A stretch of 64,000 nt of DNA from Tyto alba (lineage: Eukaryota; Chordata; Aves; Strigiformes; Tytonidae): the NCBI RefSeq assembly GCF_018691265.1, contig NW_024881272.1, positions 24,107,323 through 24,171,322 on the forward strand, read 5' to 3'. The translations under genes and the position numbers were made by a program. The notes beneath the pieces were generated by a model. The model was not told the DNA's origin and searched no databases. It saw nothing but the letters and a program-made list of their open reading frames with translations. This document shows positions 36,774 to 50,399 of this stretch, piece after piece; position 1 is the first letter of the stretch; every line of letters begins with the position of its first letter.

Positions 36774-39008
36774 CTGAAAGGAAGGCAAGAAAAGGGGATG
36801 AGTTTTGCAGAGACAGGCCGAGCCACAACAGTTAAACTCAGATAAGCTGCTTGCAATCAAGGGAGAAGAAAATTGTGATCTTATCCACCCTCTCCCTCTC
36901 TCTCGTCTCTCTTTGCTTGCCATCTCAACAACAGCACGTTTGAACCTTTGAAGATTTCCGATAGGAGACATCAGGCAACCACAGCAGAGATGATCTTATC
37001 AGGCACTGCAGCAGCTCTGCTCGTGGAGGGATGGAAGTTGTGCAGCGTTAACGGGACAATACAACGGCACTGTTACCTGACATTCCTCCTCCACTTTTCC
37101 TCTCCCTGTACCAAATGGGCTTGTGGTGAGCGTAACTTGTGTCCCCTCCATTGAGGGTAAAACACAGACATCCTGGGATGGCATCCCTCACCTACAGCAT
37201 TTCTCACATGCTCCAGTTCATACAGCTCCAAAGGGTTAAGGGAGAGATGGGAGAAGTGAAAGGGCTTGGTACACACAGACACTGTGAAGCAGTAACAAGC
37301 AAAGCCACACGTCCCCTTCCTCTCCAGGCTGGGTCTCACTTTCCTCCTTGAAGTTTTGTGTAGGTGCTTGATCAGGGTACAGTGTGGATTTAACGTGAAT
37401 CCCCTATTCCTGATCAATTTCCCATTGGGACAGATGTTCTGGATCCACTTCAGAAATGGGCCACGTTAATCTAGAAGATGCACATCTACCTCGGGGATCA
37501 ACCAAGAACTAACCTCAACTAAAACCCCTGCACACACACTTATTTCAGCTAGAATTAGCAAATGACATGCCCAAAATCTTCTGCTGGCAGGTAACAGGCA
37601 GTCAGCTGCTATATACAGCCTCACTAGCAGAATTTCCAGTGCTTCAGCAAGAGAAATCCCTCCTCTTTTTCCTCACTTGACACCTTCGGCTCCTGAGTAA
37701 ACTAGCATGCACCAGAAGCTGCCTGACCCCAAACCCCATTTTAACCTAGAAACATGCTGCTGTATGAACACATTTTCAGTCCAAATAAAAAATAAATAAA
37801 AATCAACAGAAATGTTTCCACACTCTAAAAAGTTCCTGTAGAAGCAGAATGAACCATTTTCTGTAATACTCCAGCAGCGATGTACATTCACCCATCCAGG
37901 CGAAGAGGGCTCTCTCTCCTGGGGAAGCAGACACAGGGACCCACACGCTTACAGACACATGCTGCTGCTATGTGTTCTCTGGAGAGCACCGAGTTGGGAG
38001 TCTGCATGGATGCAAGATGTCACCTTTGCAGAGCCTCATGTCACTGCTGCAGCCTTTCCATCAGAGGATGACACTTCTTTCTGCAACCGATTGTACAACA
38101 GCCCTCTGGAGTGAAGCTCCCCCGAAAGCAGCATCCAGCCTCTCAGCCACACTTCTGCCGCCCTTGGGCTGCCAGGATCTGTCAGCTAGCCCTGCACGAG
38201 GCTCCCCGAAGCAAGGGACAGCAGCAGTAACCTTTCTAAACTCCCTGATGTGAGCGCCCATGAAATGCTGTCTCCATGGAGGATTTTAAAGCCTTTAATT
38301 TGATTTCCTCAGATAAGCAATTGTTGCAATTATTCTGATTAGGAACAATTAGGTAACACAGCAGTAGAAATCCTGACAGAGACAATGCATTGAACACCAA
38401 CCTGCAGCCCAAGCAGGCTGTGCTTGCGGAGGTTTCCTTCACTATTCGACTACCAACAAAAGCTATTGATGGAGAAATACTTCCAAGCTAATTAAGCCCT
38501 AAATGCTGTAGGAATTCAACATTAAGCAGATGGCATTATTAGGGCTGTATCTGCATTCGCATATCCTCCAGATTAGATTTTAGAGGCATTTTCTTTCTAT
38601 ACTACATGTATTATTGAGCATTTAAATAGGTAGAAAAATTAATTTAATAAAGTGCTGAGGGAAGGGAAAGAAAATGAAGGCAGAAGCTCCCGAAGCAGTG
38701 GTCTCGAGCCATGTCTCAGTGCTTTAAAACTGGCTCAAGCAAGAATCGCCTCTTCTCCTATCTCCTGGCAGGAGTTTGGATATCTTGTCAGCACCCTCGA
38801 CATGAACAGCTGGAGATGACAGATCAATGGTTCGATACTCTCAGCAGTGTGTCACCAACGTGACAGCAAATGTTATTCTAATGAAGCTGTAATCATAGTC
38901 AAATTACGCGGTTCGATTCTCAGCAAGGGGAGGGTGCAGGGAAAGAGATGAAGAGGGGACAACAGGACCGGAGGTCAGAGTTCAGGAACTAAAGGTTACT
39001 CTGCTTAC
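36774..39008. other. Short ERI3 intron (2.2 kb)
   Basis: Intron between the exons at 39009-39068 and 36682-36773. It contains a possible antisense MIR piece near 37560-37610 (aaatgacatgcccaaaatct, ctggcaggtaac). The region 38270-38660 is AT-rich and rich in homeobox and SOX-like sequences (caattgttgcaatta, gattaggaacaatta, aaattaatttaataaa), a candidate conserved noncoding element. No other exon was seen. Confidence 0.55.
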
Positions 39009-39068
39009 CTCAAGCACTTGCTGAAGGCTTGGCTGCCCATCCACCATGCCTTGAATAATCCCAGTCAG
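39009..39068 (-). CDS. ERI3: ERI3 coding exon, 20-residue microblock
   Basis: This is a 60-bp, phase 0-0 exon of 20 codons, beginning LTGIIQGMVDG and ending LQQVLE. In the protein it continues PFCTE and leads into RVDEWM, the helical segment between motif I and motif II of the exonuclease domain. The acceptor follows ctctcgtttcag and the donor is GAG|gtaagc. As I remember human ERI3, position 7 is Ala (IIQAMVDG); here it is Gly, a conservative change. The exon is too short to appear as an independent open reading frame. It was found because the preceding and following ERI3 exons require it and its splice sites are in place. Confidence 0.95.
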
Positions 39069-40867
39069 CTGAAACGAGAGACAAACAGAAAGCAGGCGTC
39101 AGAGCAGCACTCAAAAGATCATTAGAGAGGTCTCCTCTCCTGTCCATCTCGCTGCAACCAAAACATGCTCCTGTGACCCACATGGACACCGTGGAGGAGC
39201 CAGATATAGCAGAGCGACCCTGGCAGCTCCCCAGCCACAGGCAAGGGCACAGCTTCATCCCAAACACAGAAATGTAGGGGATAAAGCATAAAGCAGCAAA
39301 CTCTAAGCAGGGCAGGATGCACTTGGGGAGCAGTGGTGCCCTCTGCTTCACGTACCGGCATGATGCCCAAACGCTGCCCTTTCTCAGGTGTATTTCACCA
39401 GTTGTGATGTTGCCTTGACTTACACAGGCAGTGGTAATTACCGGGGTCTCTGGTCATTCCCCTGCTATTGCAGTGACACCAAAATTACAGAGTGTTACAT
39501 GAACAGAATAGACCACTACTGGTGAGTGAGACCCAAAGTGGACCCAATCATTCTCCCCTGCGTTGACAGCCAGTATGTGCGCCTTTCCACAGTCCATCAC
39601 GGCATCACCCTGCATTTTAAAATTGTATTTAAAACAACGGAATGAAATTGGAAGAAAACCCACTTTATTCCAGAATCCTGGTCTACTCTGTTTTTCAGGA
39701 GGTTCCTTAGGAACAGGTCCTGCCAACAGAAAGTCCTACTGACTGTACCTGGACTGCTTGACTGTTTAAAGCTAGACACATGCATAAAAAGATGCAGTCT
39801 CATGGGTCTCTGCCTGTGTCTGCCCAGGATAGCTTGAGGCACATGGAAAACAGATAATTTTTCTGTCTACCTTCCAACTGACAAAACTGACTTTTAACAT
39901 ATTGAATATCGGATGTCAGTAGCTTGCCATCAATGCACCCAAGTAATTAAAAAAATCATTATTAAAACAAGTGCACACTACAGGATTTCACTTCATACGG
40001 CACTTTCCTGAAGCTACACATCTCACACGTTTTCATAAAATAAAGGTCAAACACAGCCTAAGAGCATGCCCTGCTGCCTGCACACACATCCAAGCCTTCA
40101 GAAGCCATAGCATCCAGTTGGAAGGTGCTGACAGACCCCACCACCACCCAGGAGTAACTCTTCCATGCAGACCAGCTCAACTTACTCATAAAACATAAGC
40201 CCTCTCAAAAACCACAGGGCTCTGCTTTATTAAATGTGTGGCAACTGAAAAAAGCTCAACGGTTTCTACCTTTCCGTTTCTTTGGCTGCTTGGCTTACAG
40301 CACTGAATTCGGAAGAAGGGGAAAAAAAAAGAAAAAAGAGATTAAACTCCAATTAAACTGTAATTACATTTAATGAATACCAAATATCTGACTCACTGAA
40401 TAAGCTGTAAGGGAAAAGATTATTTTCTCATAGTGACTTCCATGGAATGGTAATATATACCTTTTAGGGAAAGTATTTTAATTTTAAGAATGCAGAGTTC
40501 CTCTAGGTGGGTTTCTCAAGTTCATCAAGCCATTATGAGGTGGAATTTTAAGGAAGTGGAGGGACACTCTTTTATATTCCAGAAACTGGTTTTATATTAA
40601 TCTGTATTTTAATTGGGTAACAGCTGCTACCTACAGACTTTCCATACTCTGAGAGGCAAACAGATTCAAGAGATTAACGCACGGCTCTATAGAGCAGTTT
40701 TTAAAGCTCACTGACTTCTTTTTTTGCTTTTCTTGCCATCTTTCTCTCCATGTATTCACCTGCAGAGGTAGACAGCTCAGCTACTGCAAAGTGCTGGCTC
40801 TGCTTCTCAGAGGGCAGCACAAATCACACCTCTGGAAGCAGCTGAAAGATGAGCTTTTGGGAAAAGA
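39069..40867. other. ERI3 intron before the CR1 copy
   Basis: Non-coding intron sequence, mildly AT-rich from 40200 to 40700, with no recognised repeat or exon. Confidence 0.5.
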
Positions 40868-41345
40868 TCATTAAATAGTTTGAGTCGGAAGGGACCTTTA
40901 AAGGTCATCTAGTCCAACCTCCCTACAATAAGCAGGGACATCTTCAACTAGATCAGATTGCTCAGAGCCCCATCCAACCGGGCCTTGAATGTTTCCAAGG
41001 ATGGGGCATCCACCACCTCTCTGTGCAACCTGTTCCAGTGCTTCATCACCCTCATCGCAAAAAATTTCTTCCTTACACAAAGTCTCAATCTACCCTCTTT
41101 TAGTTTAAAACCATTATTCCTTGTCCTGTCACAATAGATCCTAGAAAAACATCTGTCACCATCTTTGTTATAAGCACTGCCTAAGTATTGAAAGGCTGCA
41201 ATAAGGTCATCTGAGATCCTTCTCTTCTCCAGGCTGAACAACCCCAGCTCTCAGCTCATTTTTTGTGGCCTCCTCTGGACTGGCTGCAACAGGTCCATCT
41301 TTCCTGTACTAAGGATGACAGGCAACCTTTCAGTATCACAACCAG
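40868..41345 (-). mobile_element. CR1 LINE 3' fragment with ORF2 C-terminus
   Basis: This is the best-preserved CR1 in the window. On the minus strand the frame from 41241 to 40948 is open and reads MFSLEKRRISDDLIAAFQYL, then FSRIYCDRTRNNGFKL, then RVMKHWNRLHREVVDAPS and ends LDGALSNLI: the C-terminal end of CR1 ORF2 (the reverse-transcriptase protein). The 3' UTR follows, with the reverse complement of ggacctttaaaggtcatcta and a terminal atagtttgagtcgg. It is truncated at its 5' end. It is non-autonomous and in sense orientation to ERI3. The continuous frame suggests a relatively young copy. Confidence 0.95.
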
Positions 41346-44300
41346 CACTTATGTAAATGCCTTTAACTGCTCATGGCTCCTTCAGGACTGCATCTGTTTG
41401 GTGCCACATCGCTGATGGCCATGGGAGGAAAGGGTGAAATGGCCTCATCCAGACATTCCCATCAGGAAGGAGGGATGGGAAGGCAGACACAGAGATCCCA
41501 CCAGAGTCACTGCTTGATTTTGCCCAGGACTCCTTCCCTCCCAGGCCAAGCAAAGTACTGATTTATCCATACAATAACACATGCATGCAACAGTCATGCT
41601 GCAGAAATCACACACATGAATACAAAGGGAAATACCTGCTTCATGGGTACATTTCAATACAGGTCAGAGAGTGCTCAAAAGGGACCTGATTTCTACTCTC
41701 TCATCCTTTCTGTTATCAGTTATGTCCATCTGTAACACCCAACCTAGTGTATTGGGTCTCTGCAGCATTATCTGGTCTTGCAGTTTTGATAGTAGAAAAA
41801 CATAAAACTGAACAATTGTAAAGTTTCACTGGTGATTCCCAAGAAGCACATGGTACTTGGGAACATAAACAAGCTATAAGGCATTTATCTTTTTGTACTT
41901 TTATTGTCTGTTCCTTCAGGAAAAAAAAAAAAAAAATCAATAAAAATTAATCATAAAAAGAGAGCAAAGTACCATGAAAAAGCCTGTACAAGCACCTTAT
42001 GTGTAAAGGGAATCTTTCACTGAAGCTCCTGGCATGAACTTTCTTGGGCATCAGAAAAACCACTTGCATCTTCCAAAAGAGAATGATGAGCTTTATATAA
42101 CTAACACCAGCTTTTAACCACTTGCAAGCACTTCCACCCTCTCTGTGTAAGCATTCAGCACAAGCCTCATTATAACCAAGCTTCATGACCCGTTGTTTTA
42201 CAGGTGGTCAAGAGAAAGGGGACCAGATAAGGGCTACAACGAGCCAGCACTGGAAGACGTGCTCCTGGCCATTGGTGTGGGGAGTCAGAGGAACCTCCCG
42301 TAGCCAGGGGACACACCAAAAGCTAAGCAAAGGGATGCCTTGAGGGTGACCATGAGCTTTCTACTCTTGCAGACCCCCTTCCTGTGCCGTGCTGTCTTCT
42401 TCAAGACGGAAGAGGGATGTGAGAGGTATTCCAGATTGAAGGAGTAGTGTCAAGCAACCCCAATAATCCTCCCACATGCAGTTTATACCAAGCAGTCCCC
42501 TTGCTTCCTGGCAAAAGCAGCAAGTGAAGGAGAGCAGGGAAAACAGCAGCACAGCAGACAGGCTCCCATATAATGTCAACACCACTGCTTTTCCTACAGA
42601 GTTTATCTGGGAAACCATCGTATTTCTACTCCAAGACAGTTTGCTGATTACCTAAGCACTCGTCTCTGGTGTACAATCTGATAATCAAGCCTGGTCTTTC
42701 TTTGTAGACAAAGAGGCCAATAAATCTCACCCTTTGTAAGTAGAGGTGCCTAGACAAAGCCCTTTACTGGCATTTAGCAAAATGGGTATTTTTCAGAAAA
42801 CATAAAACAGCTGAAAGCTGATGGCAAGAGCTGGAGCTGTGCAGGCAACAGCTCCGCAGGAGCTGGACACACAGCATGTCCTGGCTGTGTCCCTGGGGTG
42901 TCAGGGGAACCCACACCAGCAGCACAGAGCTGACCGCTGCACCTGCCTACCAGGAGCCACCGACCCCACAGGTCTATACTGCAGCCTCCACTAAAAAGTG
43001 GCTGCAAATGCAAAAGGATATTTTTGGAACTGTTTAGTAAGGTCCTTAGTACAACTGGCTCACCTGTTTCTCTTAGGGCAGGGTTTCAAAATTAGCCCCA
43101 GATGTGGGGCCCAGGGACGAGGCCAGTTCCTCCTCCAGCAGGATCACACTCCCTGGACCTCATGGCAGCCCCTGCAACAGGCAGGGGGACAGCAGGGGCC
43201 ACGCTGTGCACCGAGCAGCACGGTCATAGTGGGGGGCTGCCCAGGAGCCAGTGGCTTCCAGGCTAGGATTAAAACCAGCTCCCTATCCACACTGTAACAG
43301 AGAGGTTGACAAGCCTGGCAAGTTGGATCATTTTGTGCTACCGATACACACAGGTCGGGGTTCTGTGACCATTTTTTTGCCTGCTGGCCTCAGCACTGCC
43401 CATTTTTATCCAACTCTGGACACAAGACACCGGACCGAGGTCAGCTGCAGAGCCTGTAGCACAATGCTGCAGCTGGGACACCCATGCCCATCCTGGGGAC
43501 TCCTGCAAATGCACAGCTGGCACACACACACGGCTTCATTTGCTTGAGGGCTCCACGCTGGACACACAAACCTGTAGAGACACAGATAGCTGCTCCAGGC
43601 TCCTGTGAGCAAGAGAAGACAGAGAAACCAGCACCACAGTGCAGGAGCATTAAATGGGCTGAATGTCTCGGTCACAAGCCTGAATTCAGAGAACCTCTCA
43701 ATGTCCTCAGGCTGCAGCAGGCTGGAGGCTCCGTTCAGCTCAGACAGCCACACAGAGCAAGTCACACAGGCTCTCGCACAAGAACAGAGCTGCTACCGTT
43801 AGCAGTTGGGGGGAAGGACACAACAGAAGAATTCCCAGAAAAAGGAATTTTGGTGGGAGTTGGTGAGACGACTTCTCTCTAGAATTTAGACATGCAAAAT
43901 GAACATTTTGGGCTCTACTCTAGAAGATGGCGTTGCTGTTAGCAAAGATCAGGTGCAAGCTGTGAGATTTATCACATTTGTACAAGCATATGTCCAGCAA
44001 GTCTCATGGGGATAAGGACAGCCAAAGTAGTTGTCCAGCCTTTTAGCATTAAGGTTGCAAAACTGTTTCCATTATAACCCTCTCTTTTTTTCCACAGATT
44101 TATAGCTTTCTGAAAGCTTCTCTCCTGGGAATAATGTTTTCTGTGCTTAGCTTTTTTTTTTTTTTCCTTTTTTTTAAAAAAAAACGTTTAAATAAAATTC
44201 CTTCAGATGGTTTTTAGTTACAAGAGAATAAAAAAAAGTATTTGTTTTTACAACGTGGAAATATGGAAGGGGCTGGCTGGTCCTGAAGGAGACTCCACCT

Positions 44301-45328
44301 AACACAGAGGAGTCATTTTTCATCAAGTTAGTACACATGGGACAAGCACTTCAAGGGCTTAAATCTGCAACCACGGAGGTCGGAGAAAACACAACACGGT
44401 GTCGATGATCCCAGATGAGACTTGGACAGAAAGAAGAACATGAATACCCTGATTCTCACCGTCAGTCACTGAGCTGGCCAACATCGAATCAGTGGAGTGA
44501 CAGAAAAAAAACCCCAAAGCAAAAAGAACTTAAGCTTTGTTTTGATGGTTACAGCAGGGAAGAACACACTTGCAGAAACAGTTAACTTTGTGTTGAATGA
44601 AAAAAAAAAAATCACCAAAAAAATCCAACAGAAAAACAACCCCTGCCCCCCTATTCCTTTGAACTCTCAGGGATCACATTTACCATCTTTGTCCTCTCAT
44701 CTGTACCTGGGGAAAGGTGGCCACAGCTCAAGAGCACCTGTCCTCAGCAATGAGAGTAACCAAGTAACAAGAGGCCACTTCTCCAGCAATCATTTCAAGT
44801 GCTCCACAAGTACGACATCAAAAAGAAAGCCTTAAAAATACAGGCATGGGTTATCCTGCCACTCTGAAGGGCTCATCAACAAGAGCTGCCAACATGGGAG
44901 AGACATTTAGAGCCTCTGAACCCTGCAGCTGTACAGCACCTTCTTCCTTCACACCATGCCCTGTTTGACCTTCCCCACCAAATAGCAGCACAGTAAAATC
45001 ATGAAGAGCTCACATAGAGGCTACAGGATTTGGAGCATCAGCTAACATGTCTGCTTTTATTTTGTGGTCACCCAGTTAGATGTTCCTCAGTCGTAAATAT
45101 AACTACACCTTAGTTAGCAGATCATAGCTAGAGTTATTTATGCATCCAAACTGAGGTCTTCACATGGTACTGCCATGACAAAAAGTTATTCCCCTTGTCC
45201 TTAACTCAAGACTGGCATGACACGCTGCCTTGCAGCTGCACCATGAAAAGGCAACCCCAACCCCTGGTGCAATGGAAACCTGCTTCCCAGGGAGACTCTT
45301 GGAGCACCAGGGAACCTTTGCACTTTAC
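41346..45328. other. ERI3 intron after the CR1 copy
   Basis: Non-coding. It has an A16 run at 41921-41936, a T/A-rich block at 44152-44200 that looks like a degenerate poly-T/poly-A junction, and GC-richer sequence at 42.8-43.8 kb. No exon or recognised element. Confidence 0.5.
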
Positions 45329-45445
45329 CTCTGTACAGAAGGGCGTAAGCTGGGGATGCACCACAGGCTGAACATACATGTGAAAGGTGGATTCGATCTC
45401 CATCGTCCTGCCATTCAGCTTCAGGATAGGGAATTCGATGATTTC
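45329..45445 (-). CDS. ERI3: ERI3 coding exon, nuclease core strands
   Basis: The exon is 117 bp and encodes 39 whole codons, starting EIIEFPILKLNGRTMEIES and ending HPQLTPFCTE. It follows motif I directly: the EIIEFP strand and the STFHMYVQPV strand belong to the RNase H-like exonuclease fold, and this block is nearly invariant in ERI3. The acceptor is preceded by ttttgccctattcag and the donor is GAG|gtaaag. Both boundaries are phase 0, so the exon joins cleanly to the exon ending in HPQ and to the exon starting LTGIIQ. An open frame of about 680 bp runs through the exon into both flanking introns by chance; only the 117 bp between the splice sites is supported as coding. Confidence 0.96.
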
Positions 45446-48400
45446 CTGAATAGGGCAAAAAGAAAAGCAGCTGTTCATTTAAAACAAACAAAAAATGAAG
45501 ATGGAAATGGTCCTGTCTAGCAAGCTCGCTGTAAAAAGAAGGGCCTGACAGTCCCAAACAAAACCAAGTCCAACACAAAGCTCTGCAATACAAGTGGGAA
45601 AGTGATGCAGGAGCACAGAGGACGATGCTGATGCTCATCACAGCCAGGACAGGCAGCAAGGAGGTCTCTGTGCTCAGCACTGCAACTGCACACATCGTTG
45701 CCAAAGCTGAACCTAAGGAAGATGGTCTAGCACCACTCGCACGCGTTACTGTGGAACACGGAGATGTACTGGCAACGGGCTCATGTCTGTTTAGCAAGGA
45801 CATCCCAGGGGCTGTGCCCTCCCCAAGACCAGTGCCATCCTCTCCACCTTGCCATCCTTTTGGAGGACACCACCAGACAGGCAACAGGAGCTATGGCATG
45901 AAGCACCTCCTTCCCAGGAGAGCCTGAGGAGCACTGCTCTCCTCCAGCAGAGTGAGGAGAAGAGCTGGAAGCCACCCCTACAGGCTATGGCACAGTAGCA
46001 AGTCGTGCTTCATCTTCCTCTTTGAAGCCAATTTACGCTGATAGGGAAATAAAAACATTCCTTCGTCAAATGAATGTTCAATTATTTGAATAATCAGCAA
46101 TCAAAAATTTACATGGACCTGTTAATAAAAAGTTTAAACAAATCCAGTTGCGATGGATTTCTCAATTATTAAAAAATATACATGAAATTAAAAAAGCCGA
46201 CCACTGAATAAAAGCGATAAAATCCTTTGTGTTCACCCCCCTCCTTCTCCACTCCCTTTTCTCCTTCTAGTTTAATGTAAGAGGAGAAGTGACAATTTGT
46301 TTGGTGTCTTTAAAGAATAATTTGTCTATGTTATTTAATAGAGATGCATGGCACCGAGGTTCTGGAGTGCAAATGAGCCCGCTGAGTGATATCCATGCAA
46401 CAAGCCTCTCAAATCACTTCTGGAGAGAAACAGAGAGAGGGAGAGAGAATAAAAAAAATATTGCTTTTTAATATTCAAAAACAGTTTGCAAAATTTAATC
46501 AAAGCAGAGCAAAAGCTAACATTTTTACCACTTTGACATTTTTATTAGCGCTTTCATAAATTTTTAAAACATGAATGGAATTAGTTTAACAACAAAAAAA
46601 AACTGCCTGAAAACATCTGGAAGAGACAAATAAGAAATAATAAAAAAATAAAAAAAAAAATCCAACTCCTGTGAGTAAAATTAGCATGTGGAAAATGCAG
46701 CCGCCGCAGAGGAACTAACAGTTTTTGGACCCTGGCTGCAACCCTCATGATCTGCAGGCGGAAATTATCGTGAGGTCATACATATAAGCTGACGACATCA
46801 CCACCCTGGCAGACAGAGGGAGGGCAAGAAGTTGGGTGGGTAAATGGAACTACAAATAATTTAAATATCCAGGAGAAACACCCAGTTTCCACGGTGGACA
46901 GAGCCTGTGGCCACAGCAGAGCAGCTCCCCAGAGCAGCAGGCAGACAGTCCAGCCCAGGGCATGTGGGGAACACGTTCTGCTGAGATGGAAAGTCAGAAA
47001 AAAAAAAAAAAAGGTAAAATAAAGTGTTAACAGTGCTGAAGTGCCTAGGTGTAGACACAGAGCAGTCGAGCTGCAGGGGACACAGGGCTTAACCATTTCC
47101 CCACGGTCGGCCGTGCAGGCTAAGGCAGAGGGGAGGGCTGGCGCATCCTTCCCCCCAGCTGTACCAGCCCTCTGGGAGTCTCCAAGTTTCGCCAGGAATG
47201 AGGCAAAACTCAACCCGTAGGTTAGAAGGGGAAGAGATCAGAGAGGCAAAACACCGGAGTGTCGTCCAGATTGCCTGTTGTGGTGCAGCCAAACTCATCA
47301 GCTTCAGCCACCTAGGAGGACCCGTGGAAACACGAGAAATTCAATCTGAGTAAGAAATGCTGGACACAGCTGCGCCTCCTTTCAAGAGAGCTACCAGTTA
47401 GGCTCTGAAAGCAGCAAATTTCTGTTCAGAAGGAAACCAGACTGCAAAGTTTGGAGCCAATGGACAGGATGTCATAACAGAGCCAAGGTTAACCCCAGAA
47501 TAACATCATCCCATCCTTCAAACCAGGTTGGGGTGGCTCGTTGCCCCGTAGGTCTGCATCCCACCCAGAGGGTGACCACGGAAGCGGGCAAGCCTTCCCC
47601 CTCCCAAAGAGGGACACGCACCGGCTGGATTTCACAGCAGGGCTGCGTTGCAACGCCGAGATAGGTCCTAGGGGACCAGAAACATCCTCAGGGGCCATCA
47701 ACTGGCTGGATGCAAAGCGAGACTGAAAGACAGCCCCGCTGCTGATCTGATACACAAAGGCATCGCTCGCCTTCCAGAACCGAGGGTGAAAAGCACTTCC
47801 AGGAGGGTCAGACCAAGAAAGACGGAGGAAATAAAAAGCCATACTAAAAAAATGTGGAAAATTTAACAAAATCCAGAATTACTGCAGGTCTGTGGGAAGC
47901 GTATGGCCAGGAGTGGAACTCCAGGAGTGACCCCAGCATCTCAGGAGAAAGCAGAGCCGCTCTTCTGGGCTTATTTGGTCAGTTTTTGAAGCACGTGGTA
48001 AAGGACCTTTCCCAAAAGGCTGTTTATCTGCATGCTTCCTATAGCGGAGATTTTTCCAGTCTCTGGCAGTGTTTGCTCCGCTGGTATCTAAGGCAACAGA
48101 TACCAGCCCCATGAAATCAGCCCCACTCCTCACTAACGACGTTAGCCAGTCCTGCAATGAAATTTAACCTGTGACACTGCTGTACTTTTCATTTAAACTT
48201 TCATTTGGAGAGAAGCAGTGTTTGGAGACCCTGCAGTTTGTCCTGCTAATAAAGACAAGTGTTGGGACCTTTAAAGGTGCCATTCATCTTTTGCCTTTAT
48301 TAAATTCAATTTTCTTAAGCCCATGATACATCATGAAATTAAGAGTTGACATTCCTGCAGAAACAAAAATATCTATCAAACATAAACAGAAAGAGGGGGG

Positions 48401-50399
48401 GCAGGGGGGAAAGAGGCCTCTATTACCAAGAATTTATGGCTTAAAGTTGATCTGTTTCCACTTTTTCTCTCTCTTTTTTTTTTTTTTTTTTACAAGCATA
48501 TGGTTTGTTTTAGATATCCAAAATGTTATTACAGATCTAGAATTTCATTAGTAATTATTATGAAATGGTGAGCACTTAGACACACACACTCACACAACCC
48601 CCCAACAGACCGTGATGCAGGAAGGCAGCCGGGCACTCTCTCACATTTCACAGCAGCCCAGTGAGCTCAACGTGCTCAGCTCCATCTCCACCATCAACGA
48701 CCTTCGCTACTTCTTCCCAGGCAGGAAAGGTGGAGAAGAGCAACTCAGAGGAATTAAAAGGAGAGGTTCACTGACACTTCCCTCTTTTATCAGAGCCTGA
48801 TCATCCATAGAGTGTTACCTTGAGATCCTCACCCATTTCCACTTCCAACACTGAGTACACCTTCCAGCTTTGGCAGTGATTTGTGACAGCAGCATTTGGG
48901 GCTTCTAAGTTGTATCCTGTCCCCCCTCCCCAGCTTTTCCTTATAGCGCAACCAGAAGTTATGGATGTGCTGAAATAATGCTGAGGGTGTCCAGAGGCTG
49001 CAAATGGCCGCAAGCTACCAGAACAACAAATGTACCCATTTGAATTTTGCGAGCACTGCAATTAGGTATTTTATTTAGCACTGCAAAGTAACTTTAAAGG
49101 AAATCCAGGATTCAAACCACCAGCAATAAATAAGCAGCTTTTTATTTTCCTTTCATTGTCATGAAAAGTTGAACATGTTTTCTGTTGAGAAATTCTGCAC
49201 GCAGCTCCCAATTACAGGCATTTGCATTTATATTGTTGGAACACAGAGCTTCTAAAATCAATATTAACACGCTTAAAGAAAAAGACATTGGCACCCTGTC
49301 CCTCCCCTCAGCTGCGCCCCCAAACACCGTAACAATAGAAACCTACAGAGCCAGAGGTTTATATGTGTCTATTACCAGGTCCACTCTCTTTACAACAATC
49401 TTGCATTTATGATTTCATGGTACTCCAAGCAAATCTATGCGACAGCTTGCTCAGAATTTTTGCCTTTAAAGAAAAAAAACAGTTCCCCCTCCCGTCTCCC
49501 CCCCCCAAAAAAAAGAGGTCCCAGGTGGAAGCCTCCCCTGCAACCTGGTTGTCCCAGGCCAGTGGGCTGAGCAGCAGCAGGAGGCTGCAGGGTAACTGCA
49601 GAATGGCCAGGGACTTCCTTTTAAGAGGGATCTGAAAAATTCATAAGGGCATGTGAAAGCAATGCTATAAACCCAGCCTTTCCTCACCCAACCATCCTAA
49701 ATGAAACTCCCCTCCCTTTTACACCAGAGGAGGGATGCACAAATTCAGCTGTCTTGATCTTGGTAATAAAAGAAATGAACAAGCACACAACTATACTCGC
49801 TAAACAATTTCCTGTAACCGACAGATCTCTGGAGTTCATAGAAGAAAGCACCTGAAGTTACACTAATTCCCACAGAGGAATCTGTTTACTTATCCTTTTG
49901 GATCCAGGGAGCACTAATAACATTAGATGAAAAGAATACACTTCTCAGCAAGAACTTCCTGACTCTCAAAACCTTTTAATCTAGAAGCCCACATATGAAG
50001 TGGACAGTGCACACTTCAGGACACTGAGTTATGTATTTGAGGAAGACTGTATGGCCTATCCAGTTCAAAAACTACCAGAGAATAATTTATCCCATACTCC
50101 CACCCCCATGTGAAGAAGTTTAATAAACACAAGAATAAAAGATGCCCATAAAAATCAGAGCTGACTGTTCAAAATGCAATAAAAACAAGCAGAGGCCATT
50201 GAGAAAAAAGGATTTTTTCTGATAAGGAAAAGCATAAATCTTCCTACCAAAAGACTATTTTACACCTTCAGAAAAGGTAAGGGCAGAAGAGGCAAGGGAG
50301 CCTCCATGGAGGAACACAGCCTCAGCACCAGCTCATTTTGCTCAGGGATGCTCCCCCCACCCCCTTCTTTAAAGAAAAAAAAAGTAATTTTATGCACAA

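Noticed and set aside
45201..45884. Longest open frame of the window (227 codons, minus strand)
   Set aside because: It is the ERI3 exon at 45329-45445 read through into both introns; only the part between the splice sites matches the family.
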